64,000 bases of DNA from positions 2,854,501-2,918,500 of the forward strand of contig OX344763.1 of the NCBI GenBank assembly GCA_947034895.1, read 5' to 3'. Shown here piece after piece: positions 24,501 to 34,701 of the stretch (its first letter is position 1; each line of letters begins with the position of its first letter). This DNA is from Rhytidiadelphus loreus. Lineage: Eukaryota; Streptophyta; Bryopsida; Hypnales; Hylocomiaceae. The notes beneath the pieces are model-generated. The model was not told where the DNA came from, did no database searches, and saw only the letters and a list, made by a program, of their open reading frames with translations. Position numbers and translations under genes: made by a program.

Positions 24501-25877
24501 AAAATTAAATTTGGCTCACTAGATAATTATTTAAAGTTGTAAATAGAATGCAAATTCCACAATATGTACCAATAATTAGATAATTATAGTATATACACAA
24601 ATTTATTGCAAAGTGTACCATTGAATGCACACCAATTTTAATATACTAAAACACCACCAAGTTTATCTCCACTTTCAACAATTGGAATCTATTCCATCTT
24701 TTTCATAAAATACAATGTTTTATACACAAATATTAGAAATCAATTTTTTGATAAACAATGGTGGATTTAGAAGTTAAAATTGTACTCAAAAAACACACCT
24801 TTGATTGTGATTACTAACCAAAATGAATTTAATTAAACATGTATCTCAACGAAGCATCTTTTATTGCAATAGAATTTCATCGTATTTCACTCTCTACAAA
24901 TCAAGCATTTGGATGCCATTTATAGGTCCTTTGCACTTTGGCCAATCCAAAGAAATGAGTAATTTCAAACATTCTTATTAATTGAGAATTTGGAATTAGT
25001 CTTAGGAGTCTTAAACTAAAATCCAAAACCAAAACCACCAAACTTAACTTTGTGCCATCTTCAAAAGTAAGCTTTCTAATCAAGTGATCTAAATATTTAG
25101 CTCAAGCGCAAGATGACCATGATTAAAATATAACTTTGTAGAAACAACTTGATTGATGAAGTACAAATCTTTGTCAACAACTACTTTCTCCTCTTTGACT
25201 TGATGAATTGAATTGATCCTAAGACTTTATAATTAGGTCCAACAGCAACCCAAAAATCAAATATTTAATGAACCTAAAGTTTGAAAGCTCAAACCAATTT
25301 GCATTAGATTACAATGCACTAACATTGCAAATGAATTACCACTAGTTCTCACAAAAAATGGACCCCAAGCAAAAACACACAATTTCAAAAATAATAAAAG
25401 CTAAAAAAAACTATCTGAATCCATTCATGTGCAAAGTCAAAATTACAATTAGTGCTCTTTTTTTAACTTGTTGACAAATGGAAAACATAAAAAAAAAGGT
25501 TCTGCTTTGGGGAGATTTTTATAATTTCTATAAAATTTCACAAGTCTAGAATTGAAGATGTCAGAAAGTATCATATAGGTGCACTCTTGAATCGTCTTCA
25601 AATAGACTCAAAAACCATTCACTACAAGCCTCTATTACTTTTACAACCATGTTATGCCATGACATTTTAAAACTTAAGACATTCCACAGTGACGATCTAA
25701 GGTCATATTTTGGTAACACTTCAAAAAAAAAACCTCTAAGCTTATACAGTAAGAGAGAGAGAGATTTGACGAGCAAACGCCGGTTTGAGATCAGTTGCTG
25801 TGAAGAAGCTGCTCTGAGTTTGACACTCACAAACTCGCAGCTTGTGGAAGTGGTTGATAAAACACAAACTTCGCACT
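21502..25877. other. Intergenic region with repeat copy and AT-rich DNA
   Basis: The first few hundred bases are the upstream region of the F-box gene. 21.6-22.9 kb has mixed base composition with several short ORFs, none convincing. 23.0-25.8 kb is AT-rich and non-coding apart from the dispersed repeat copy at about 23771-24022. Confidence 0.4.
23771..24022. repeat. Dispersed repeat copy A (shared with 32661-32890)
   Basis: The two copies share an opening of the form AGGTTG.GGGTTCCCAAGTGGGAACT.GGCC and a closing AGTTGGGAACA..CC.GAAATGGCCCTCCA, with a length-variable AT-rich middle. GTTCCC and GGGAAC pair within and between the ends. It is likely a MITE-like element; boundaries are approximate and no target duplication was resolved. 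Confidence 0.45.
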
Positions 25878-28800
25878 TTACAACATGGGGATCTGTGACC
25901 CTCCTCGCTCCAAGTCATTACGCCTTCCGTCGTAACTTTCTTGCTGTGACTCTGATTGCGAAGACTGGGTCGAATTTCTTCGTGGGAGGGATGGGTACGG
26001 AGTGTTGGCTGCACCCAAAAAAAAAAAAAGAAGAAGGAAAAGGAGTATTAGTTGACACTGCATTTGGCTTTCAGGAGCTTGTCTTTTTAATGAAACTGCA
26101 CCTCATTGTCACATGTTTCTAACATCGATTCTTACTACAGATTATTGTCAAAAATGTATAAAATCAAGCCATGAGAACACAGGGTTTAATTTTGGGCACT
26201 CTGAAGATTCATATTTCATAGTTTATGTTCATAGTTTTTTCATATTGTGTCCTAAAAATTGCAAGCTACAAATATCTGGAATCTCCATCAGACTCCCAAC
26301 AAGATCCCAAAGGGTTAGTTTATTAAAAGGAACCACGCTCAAATGCTAACTCGGACGTGGAGTAACCTTATCACATCCTGACTCATCAACTTCGTTGCGG
26401 AACTTATTCGGAAGAAGAGAACTTGTCAAAGTGGGTAAATACAAGGCAATAGCAAGACGTGCATCAAGATGTGCATCAAGACGTTCACTCATGAGGACTT
26501 TGAAACCACGCAAAAAAAAGAAAAACTACACTGATTTCTTTCTGTTAATGCGTGTGATCACTAGTTTGCCAAAGCCATGGTATTTTAGGTTGAACTATTA
26601 CTGAATTGTACTAATTTCCACAACAAAAATGAATAGATTAGTGACACTAATTCTACAGGTGACACTTACTTTGCGCACTTGCCAACAGGATAGATCCATG
26701 TATCGTAATTGAACAATCAGTACCAAGTGAAAAATGGAGAGAGGGAGCTTACGATTATCGTCAAACAAGCTGGGGAAGTGTTGTCGGTAGCAGAAGTACG
26801 CCGAAAGCAGTCCTGAAAGAAGAGAAACCCAGTCTTCAGTCATGCTATACTCACAAGTCAGGATGCACGACAGGACATGAGTAGTATAAGAGGACCCAAC
26901 TGGAAAATAGGGTATGGCACACAATGAAGCAAGCCGAAGTATAGTGTACTAAGAAAGCCTAACGTCAACGACATTAACTGCTCGGGGATCCCTATTCATA
27001 CGAAAATTGTCAAACCTAAGTGGGATGGCCTGCACAATCTGGTAGCTAATCCAGGCTTATCACAACTCCTACTTGCTCCGCTCCATAGCGTTTATGAAGC
27101 TCTATAAAGAGAATCCTTAAGCCGGAATCAAGGGTCATCAATTAGGAGAGTCTTCAAAGCATCGGGTCTGGATTTCGTAGTATGCTCAGAATGCTAGTAT
27201 CCTATCCATAGTTTAGTATGTTGGGTTCCGTCGTCCAGGTCCTATATAGCCTTCTATACAACAATCATTGTTGTACGACTATTCTGATGTTGCAAGTCAA
27301 GAGAACCCGACTCGTGTAAGAACTTCCTCAACGTCCCTGCTGCAGAAAACATCACAGGATGTTGTTTTCCCAAATACAGAGGGATGTCAAGATACCCTTG
27401 GTGGTTCTAAAAGTACTTGACAAAGCATTATGTCACTCACCGATTGCCGCTCCAGTGCACACATCGGTCCAGTGATGCCAATAGTCATCAACTCGGGTGA
27501 TAGCAACAAAAGTGGCCCCTAGAAGTGGCAGAACCACAGGGAACATCTTCCACGAGTGGCCTCTTTGATCGAAGATACCAATCTTGCCAGCCAAATACAT
27601 CGCCAAGTAACCCAAACCTGCGAAAGACCCTGCAGATGCACAGCTCTCGGATATTTAGGAAGACAGACACAATCTCCCTCAAAATGCACATAAAGACGAA
27701 CTTTCATACAAGAAAACATCTTCTCCATAAACTAACTTCTGAGCACAGTAATCAAATCCATGATCACATTCAAGGGCAGGCACCCTCAAAATTCACATTC
27801 AAAAGATAAAACCTATCTATGACATTATAGCTATGAACAAGATTCTCATTAAAATTAGCCTGTGGAGGTCCGCTTCCAGTAAAAATTGAGACTGTATGAT
27901 CACTGTGGCCAAAGGGATAACTTTTCATGAATTCCGGGAAGATTCTCTTTACGATGTGCCTAAAGTTTCTGAAACAGTCGAATCTTACAGAAAACCCTAT
28001 TATGAGCTGTAATGAGACGATTTGAGACTCGAAAGGGGGAAGCTTACATGAGGTATGCCCGCTTGGGAAGCTCTTGTATGCTTCTTTCATGAGGTTTGAA
28101 GTTGTCACGCAGACGACGTTCCCAATAGCGTCATAAGTCTGCCATCATATTCACAATTGAACGACTTGTTACTTCAACAGATATGCCAATGCTGGGGACT
28201 CAACCCGATGTTCAGCATTTCGAACCCAACCATTACTTAGGATATCTTACTCAAGTTTCGATCTGTCCACAGTTGATTTGACCATAACGCAACGCAGGCC
28301 TAGTTCCAAATGCGATGATATGAACTGGCACCCAGCTTACAGCGTTGGCAGTAGTACTTCCGAAGCAACGGGCGTAGAAGTGAGGGCGAGGTCGCCCAAT
28401 TCCAATTTTGATCGCGTCAGTAATGAGGGCTGTTAGAGCAACAGTGGTAAGTAGACCTGGAAAAGGATGGCCACTCCTATGGTGAGAATGGGGATTAAAA
28501 ACCGATGTGTTGGAAGCCAATAACAGAAACGATAACAACGGTAATTACAGGCAACATTGGAACTATTCTTTACAGGAGCTGCAAACACCTTGGGCCTAAC
28601 CGCTAATTCAAATAAGGATCAGGATATCAAAATAAGAGCATCTTGATTCAAGAATGAGAGTATTGGCACTCAGCCAACTATCAAAGGAAGTGTGGTCACT
28701 GCTAACTGCAATGCAGCTAAAATGAAAACGGTGGGCAGTTGACACTGCTCGAGACTGTTAAGATACCCTCAATGAAGTTGCGAAATTGAAAAAAACAACG

Positions 28801-29326
28801 AATTTAATAAGCCAGACAGTGCACTTGAAAAGCAGTCCAAGAATCACCTAAAAATGCGTGGTGCAAATCGTGGACCTTTCTTTTGTAGCCGAAATAGCCG
28901 AAAATGAAAACCAAGGGAATCACCAGAGCGATAACCTGTTCATGGCAAATCAAATCTTAAGTCCACGGAACACCAATAAAATTACGCCCATTGCAGAGAA
29001 TATACTAAAAAACATCGCATTAACAAATACCTGAGGTCTTAATATTTCTTTAATCAATTCCTACTATTGAAAAACAGCAGATAACACCATACACCCAAAG
29101 AGAAGTAAGAGCATACCGGTACGACCGCAACTGGAATGGTGTTGTGTTTGTAAGGGTACTTAATCGACTGTGTCACAAAATTAGCAGCTCCAACGTAGCG
29201 CTGGAAAGGTGTGACTATTTGACAAACACCCCAGAGGACGATCAGAATGATGATAAAAATCCAATCAGTCCAATGGTTTACGAACAGTTCCCCAAGCTTC
29301 AAATCAGGCAACGAATCTGTCTCCAT
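25878..29326 (-). CDS. Lipid phosphate phosphatase (PAP2 family, LPP2-like), seven exons
   Basis: The enzyme dephosphorylates phosphatidic acid and related lipid phosphates at membranes. Seven exons join in phase: 29326-29117, 28935-28848, 28456-28341, 28138-28048, 27629-27441, 26812-26753 and 26008-25878, giving 294 residues, the usual size for plant LPPs. All three PAP2 catalytic motifs are present: KIGIGRPRP (116-124), PSGHTSW (163-169, active His166) and TRVDDYWHHWTD (213-224, Arg214, His220, Asp224). Hydrophobic segments flank them, consistent with about six membrane spans (for example WIFIIILIVLWGVCQIV and VIALVIPLVFIFGYFGY). The hydrophilic Ser/Gln-rich tail encoded by the last exon, 745 bp downstream, is typical of variable LPP C-termini. 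Thr213 replaces the usual Ser of the third motif, a mild change. The start METDSLPDL is preferred; an in-frame ATG lies six codons upstream. Confidence 0.92.
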
Positions 29327-32300
29327 CGTAATCTTTACCAGCAACCTCAGTAATCTTTGCCACCGTCAAAATGAGATTCTCTGTTACATCCAAGAAACAG
29401 TCTTTAGATTTCAAGTCACTGCCCCCCATTTGGAGGAAGAAAGAACATCAAAGTCAAGGGAGCATTTCAAGAAGACCAAAGCAAGACACAGAAATTCTCT
29501 GAAGCTCCTTCTCAAATGGCTACAATTTGCGATAAGCTCCCCGAGAAATTTCAAGTACCTCACTAAACCCTAATGCTGAAGACGCTTGTAAGTCAAGGAA
29601 GACGCAACAAGCTGACGATACATTTTCGAGTTTAGTGGCAGACGAATGTTTCATTATCTTCCAAGCTCAGAGCTTGCGAGATTCTCGATTACTAAGAAAA
29701 GCATGCAGCTCAAATTTAGACGCAGGATGTTTGCTGAGAGTAGCTATCCTTCAACCGAAAAACTTGAATTGGTGGCCTACCCTTCACTTTCCCTTCAACA
29801 ACTTCGCAAACTTTTGCGCAACTAAAGACCCTCAGTACGAATCACACTGTCGCTGCGTTTGAAATTCCCCTCAGAGCAATGCCCTTACAAACTGCTTCTG
29901 TTTCCAACCGAAACCTCACTGACAAAGTTAATTAGTTTAGTAAACGCACATCTCGGTACAAAAGACGAGAATTTGGAAAGGAACCAACTCACTATGTCCG
30001 CGCACGCTTCCTCTTCAATTGAGCACCTTCCGAGATTAGCACAACAAGAAAAACCAGTCCCGTGGCTACAAACTTCAAAGCACTCCCAAGATCCTTCCCA
30101 ACAATCACCTGCAGTAACTGAAATTCCCCAACAAACATACAGACAGAGAACGCTACGAAATGTCTTATCCGAGAGACAACGAGAGACACACCGCAATCTT
30201 CACAATCCGAGAGCTTCAAACGGGGGACTCAATACCAACAAGTAAAGGCTTAAATTTGAGCGTTCGGCACGCGCAGTATAGAAACCACATTGAAATTCGC
30301 AAAGTAGGGTTTAGTTTCCAGTGATCTTCCCGCTTCAGTGACTAAAGTTACGACCCCTGTTCCCCACTTGGCACCGCCTCCGATTGCCACTCACTTACTA
30401 CTCCAGTCGTTACCTGTCCGGAATCACCCCATTTCGTATTCAAAGTCAAACGGGTATTTTTATCCACGCGTCGTGCACTGCAACCTTCAGTAAAAACGAC
30501 CAACTTAATGAGCAATTACCTTCGCTAACTTCAAATGTTCACCTTGCAATCGGATTCAAAATTCAAAATTTTGAAAGAAGCCCATTACTCGGCAGATTGT
30601 AAATTGTACCTTGAACTGGAAATTGTAAGTTAATTGTACCTTGAAACTGTTTACGGGTACCCACTCCACCTGTAGACACAAGTCAGTCGCCTGCCACATT
30701 GTCATTAATACCGTAGCTCGGAATTCTGGAGTACATTACATATGAGTTATACATTACCCGGCCCATGAATCTACCCATAGGCACGACAGATTCTTCATTT
30801 GCCATTCTTATGAAACGGAGCAGAATCTCTGTAAAAGCAGATCCTTACCTTGGACACAATACTAAATCCATGATAACACCCTGAATAAAATTGTAAGGAC
30901 GACGGTGTTGTATACAGAATTTCGTACACTACAGTAAAGAGTTAAGTTAAGCGTTTCAATTTGACGAGGAATGTGCTTCTCAATTGCGTGGAAAGATGAG
31001 GATACGCGGTAACGTACAGTACTGAAGTCCTGTTTCCGTCCTTTGAGAATGGGTAAATTGCCAAGTAAAAGGGAGATGGATCGATGAGAATCAGTGTCGG
31101 TAATTCCTTCCAGATTCAGGCTGCCAGCTGAACCTACTGTAGAATCCCTAGAATCACCAAAAGAGCCTGTTTCCATTGGGTGCCTGGAGGGCCAGGAACT
31201 CGACGGGGGTTGGTACAGCAGCAGGGTTTTTTCTCTTCATTTTTTATGAAGTGCCAAAGTGGCAATATAAATTGTTATAGTGGTGCTCCAAATTTTAACA
31301 TTCATCCACGTGCTGGATAGAAAAATATCACATTTGCACGTATCACATGCCCGTTCATAATTTTGTTTTCATTGACAATGTGGCAATTTCATTCCAAGAT
31401 TTTATTTTATTTTATTTAAAGTTTCGTGGCGAAAAACTTTATGGTTTGTTGTCATTTTTTTTGCCAAATTATTTTTTTTCTAGTGCAATTTGGTAATACA
31501 ATGCCAATAAAAACCCTAGTTGGTAGGAGGCTAGGCTAGACGCGAACTTGTTCCATGAAGTGAACCACGGAGGGGGGATTTTGTGTTATGTAATAAAAAA
31601 AGCAAATAAAAAATTCATGTATTTTTTCCTAGGGATAAATTCACCATGCATGGTGCACTTCGTGGGATAGGTTTAGCATCCTTTGGAGTCTAGACACTCC
31701 TAGTGTACTTGGACGGTCTTTGTTGTTTGCATTGATCTCTAGCCTAGTATTTAGGTCCTCATTTTTTCTTTTCAAAAAATCTAAGACTAGAGGCTCAAAA
31801 GTTGAACAATGTGCAATGGAAACATGTGGCCCTCTCAAGTTGATGAGTTGCAAAGCCCCAATGGAAGCACGCACTTCAGAGACTTGGAGGTTCCCAATTG
31901 AGTATAGTTGGATTCTGTCAATTAGTTAGGCAGTGAGGTCTAGTGGAAGGCAATGTTTTTGAATTAGGCATTTAAATGTGTAATTCCACCAAAAATTGTA
32001 GGTCAACATCAGGCCTATACTCGAGGGCCTTTATAAAATCTTGGGTTTGAGGTGACGTATTAATGCCACATCTGCTACATCATGCAATAAGTACTTGCCA
32101 TGTACACGTCATACTAAGCCGACCCACTACCAACCAAATTTTGCCACTTGCACCTCTTAAAACATCACTCACCATTGCCAATTTTTAGCAATTTGTTAGT
32201 TATCAATCTACTCTTGTAGCCCACTTTATCATCCTTTGTGATGGATGAGCACCAAATTTAGGCCATGGTTTAGGGATGTTTTTGCCAATCCTTTGCTCAT

Positions 32301-33144
32301 TTTCAACCCTTGAGTATGTACTCTTGCTTTATTTGTTGTTTGTCTCATTAGCCACATTGTGTCCTTTATGCTCTTTCCATAGCTAGAATTAGACCAAACT
32401 AAGTACGTTGTGCTTAGGGTAGCACTTAGGGTTTACCATCGATGTATCATTTCTTCTTGAGAACATTGACTTATTGCTAGAAACTCTTGCTTTATGGTTA
32501 AAGATGGTTCTCAGTAGATGAGCTAGATTGAAAATGAGATCTTCAAAAATTGTTGTTTTATAATTGAGGGCTTTAGGTCACTCTTGGCAAATGAGCAAGA
32601 TTTAATAACTTGATTTTCAGTTCAAACGTTGAAAGACATTAGAAGATATTAAACTTCTCTAGAGGGTTGCGAGTTCCCTTAAGTTCCCATATTGTAGGAA
32701 CTCGGCCATAACAATAGTCTAATGTGATAGAGCAACTACCACATTAGATAATAATAAAATTTTATATTTTAAATATTTATTTTGAAAAAAAATGTATAAT
32801 TAATTAACTGATATTTTAATAATTTGTTATTTTGACCAATAGTGTCTAGTTCCCAACATGGGGAATAGGTCTAAAATAGCCCTCCAATGCAGCTAAAAAA
32901 CATTTAATGATGTCAGAGGTAGAAGTCACAATCTTGATGTCTGAGGTTTAGAATGTTGGAAGTGGAAGTCACTATTTTACTCCAAATAAAGAACACAATG
33001 CCACAATTTGACGCCAAAACTCTTTGTTGAATGCCATACATGAGTCCAAATTTCTTTCTATAGTGTCATTATTTCACTCTTGGATAATGCAAATGTTGCC
33101 AAATGAGTCCCACATTTTCCACCCAAAAAAATCCATCATAACTA
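29327..33144. other. Upstream region of LPP gene and intergenic DNA
   Basis: 29.33-31.2 kb is of mixed composition and probably contains the LPP 5' leader and promoter. Two minus-strand ORFs (30219-29992 and 31176-30862) look partly protein-like but lack homology cues or splice connections, so they are not called. 31.2-33.14 kb is AT-rich and non-coding apart from a repeat copy at about 32661-32890. Confidence 0.35.
32661..32890. repeat. Dispersed repeat copy B (shared with 23771-24022)
   Basis: It begins AGAGGGTTGCGAGTTCCC and ends near AATAGCCCTCCAATG, with TAGTTCCCAACATGGGGAATAGG before the end, matching the layout of the copy at 23.8-24.0 kb in the same orientation. The middle is almost pure A/T. 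Boundaries are approximate. Confidence 0.45.
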
Positions 33145-33503
33145 TTCTAGAACCCAGCGGTGCTATTCTGTGAGCGTGTAAGCATGAGCCTGTGAGCGGT
33201 GAGCAGGGATTATGTGAGCATTGAGCTCAAAAATTTGTAGAAGCACTAAAAACTTAATAATATTTCTAAAAATAGATTCCAATTAGAAAATTTAGTCAAA
33301 TTTTACTATTTCTAGTAAAATTTTGCACCTATTACTATAGACCTATTACCATGGACCTATTACCGTGGTTATGTAGAATTTAGATGAAAATTATAATTTC
33401 CAATGTTGTCTAAAATATTAGAAGTATACATTATGAAAATGATGAACTTAATTGATATGAAAGATGGATGGAGATGGAAATAAATTTGTATAGAATATTG
33501 ATT

Positions 33504-34090
33504 GATCATTGTTCTATAGCAATGAGAGTCTTTACGGGACTGATAGGAGGGTATCAATAATATTCTCTTGATGCGCCATCGTTGGACTTGTTTAGATTTC
33601 TTTTGAAATTGTTAATAGGAATTATTTTTATATCTAATGATCTTTGTCATAGTAAATTTTATTTTGGTTGATCATTGTCTTGTAGCATCATAGATCTTCT
33701 CATGGTCAATGAAAAGGTACCAACACTTCTTTGTGGATTTACAAGTCAATGAACTTGTTTAAATTTTAGAAAAGAGAGATTGTTAATTGGAATTCAATAT
33801 ATTTGGAAAAAGCTTGGCTGCACCAAATTTCATTTTTGTTGATCATTATCTTGTAGTAGCGTGGGTCCTCTTGAAGCTGACGGAGGGTAACTATACTTCT
33901 GCCTTGATGTATTTACGTGCTGGTAATTGGACTTATTATGATTTTGGAAGACAATATTTAGTTGATAGGGATTATTTTGTAAAGAGTGAGCTTAGTTACA
34001 CCAAATTGTTGATTAGTTGACCATTGTTCTCTTGTAGGACCTTTTAAGATCCAACTCTTCCATCTTTGATCATATAGTCATTTGGTTAAT
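33504..34090. repeat. Four diverged tandem units of about 170 bp inside the transposon
   Basis: The phrase GATCATTGTCTTGTAG or a close variant recurs at 33504, 33670, 33841 and 34019 (spacings 166, 171 and 178 bp). It is followed each time by similar sequence (CTTCTC..GG, then a TTGGACTTGTTTAGATTT-like stretch and GAAATTGTTAATAGGAATT or a decayed version). The units are well diverged, so the array is older than the insertion duplication might suggest. Confidence 0.55.
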
Positions 34091-34241
34091 CACTCCCCTC
34101 TTGTTGCTTGATACCTCTCGGCGCCGAGAGGAGGATCAAGCACTTATCTTCAAGTTGATGTGCTACTTATTGAACTTTAAAGAAAAAAAATGATTATTAA
34201 TTACGATTCGTTTGAAATCGCCTGAGGTTGTTCCATTGAGA

Positions 34242-34434
34242 TTATAACCACTCCCCTCTTGTTGTTGGTTTACCTCTCGGCGCCGAGAGGTACCTCTAAC
34301 CGCGAGTACCAAAAAAAAAAAAAAAAAAAAAAACCTTTTTTTTTTTTTTTTTTTAAATTTAAATTTTTCTCAGTCTCTAAGGGGTTCCTCTCGTCACCAA
34401 GAGGTACCCAGAAACAAGAGGGGAGTGGTTATAA
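34242..34434. repeat. Nested hairpin with perfect 22-bp inverted ends
   Basis: TTATAACCACTCCCCTCTTGTT at 34242-34263 is repeated exactly inverted at 34413-34434. Imperfect inverted similarity extends outward to about 34140 and 34556. Inside lie the 18-bp palindrome CCTCTCGGCGCCGAGAGG (34274-34291), a decayed counterpart CCTCTCGTCACCAAGAGG (34387-34404), and adjacent A and T homopolymer runs of about 20 each. The same palindrome with its CACTCCCCTCTTGTTG leader also occurs at about 34092-34132. Confidence 0.8.
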
Positions 34435-34701
34435 AATCAAAATCTTAATGGAACATCTTTAACCGATTTCAAGCAAATCCTATTTAATTATCAATTTTTT
34501 TCTTCTTTAAATCTAACAAAGTCCAATAAGTAGCAAATCAAAGTTGTTCAAGGAACCACGGTAATAGGTCTACAGAAATAAGTCCGTAATAATAGGTACC
34601 AAAAATAATAAAATTTAACCAAAATTTTGAAATAAAATCTCTAAAAAATTATATGCTCACAGGCTCACAAGCTCACAGAATAGCAACCCTGTTCTAGAAC
34701 C

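Larger units (their letters stand above)
33145..34701. mobile_element. Non-autonomous DNA transposon (Mutator-like or hAT-like), 1,537 bp, 10-bp target duplication
   Basis: The element occupies 33155-34691 and is flanked by the perfect 10-bp direct repeat TTCTAGAACC (33145-33154 and 34692-34701). Its ends are inverted: CAGCGGTGCTATTCTGTGAGC on the left and, on the other strand, CAGGGTTGCTATTCTGTGAGC on the right (19 of 21 identical). The inverted similarity continues with gaps to about 33366 and 34557, both reaching ACCTATTACCGTGG. A 9-11-bp duplication with long terminal repeats fits Mutator-like elements; CAGGG ends are more usual in hAT elements, which make 8-bp duplications, so the superfamily is open. 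There is no transposase; the 77-codon ORF at 33787 is probably chance. The interior holds tandem units and a nested hairpin. Confidence 0.85.

Noticed and set aside
29992..30219. Minus-strand ORF with a hydrophobic segment as an LPP 5' exon
   Set aside because: The preferred LPP start at 29326 already matches LPP N-termini, and no in-phase donor/acceptor pair was found to join it.
30862..31176. Minus-strand 104-codon ORF upstream of the LPP gene
   Set aside because: The first half looks protein-like (SAGSLNLEGITDTDSHRS) but the rest does not; no splice link to the LPP exons or known family was seen.
33787..34020. 77-codon ORF inside the 1.5-kb transposon as a transposase fragment
   Set aside because: It spans the diverged tandem units, is rich in aromatic residues encoded by AT-rich DNA, and shows no transposase motif.
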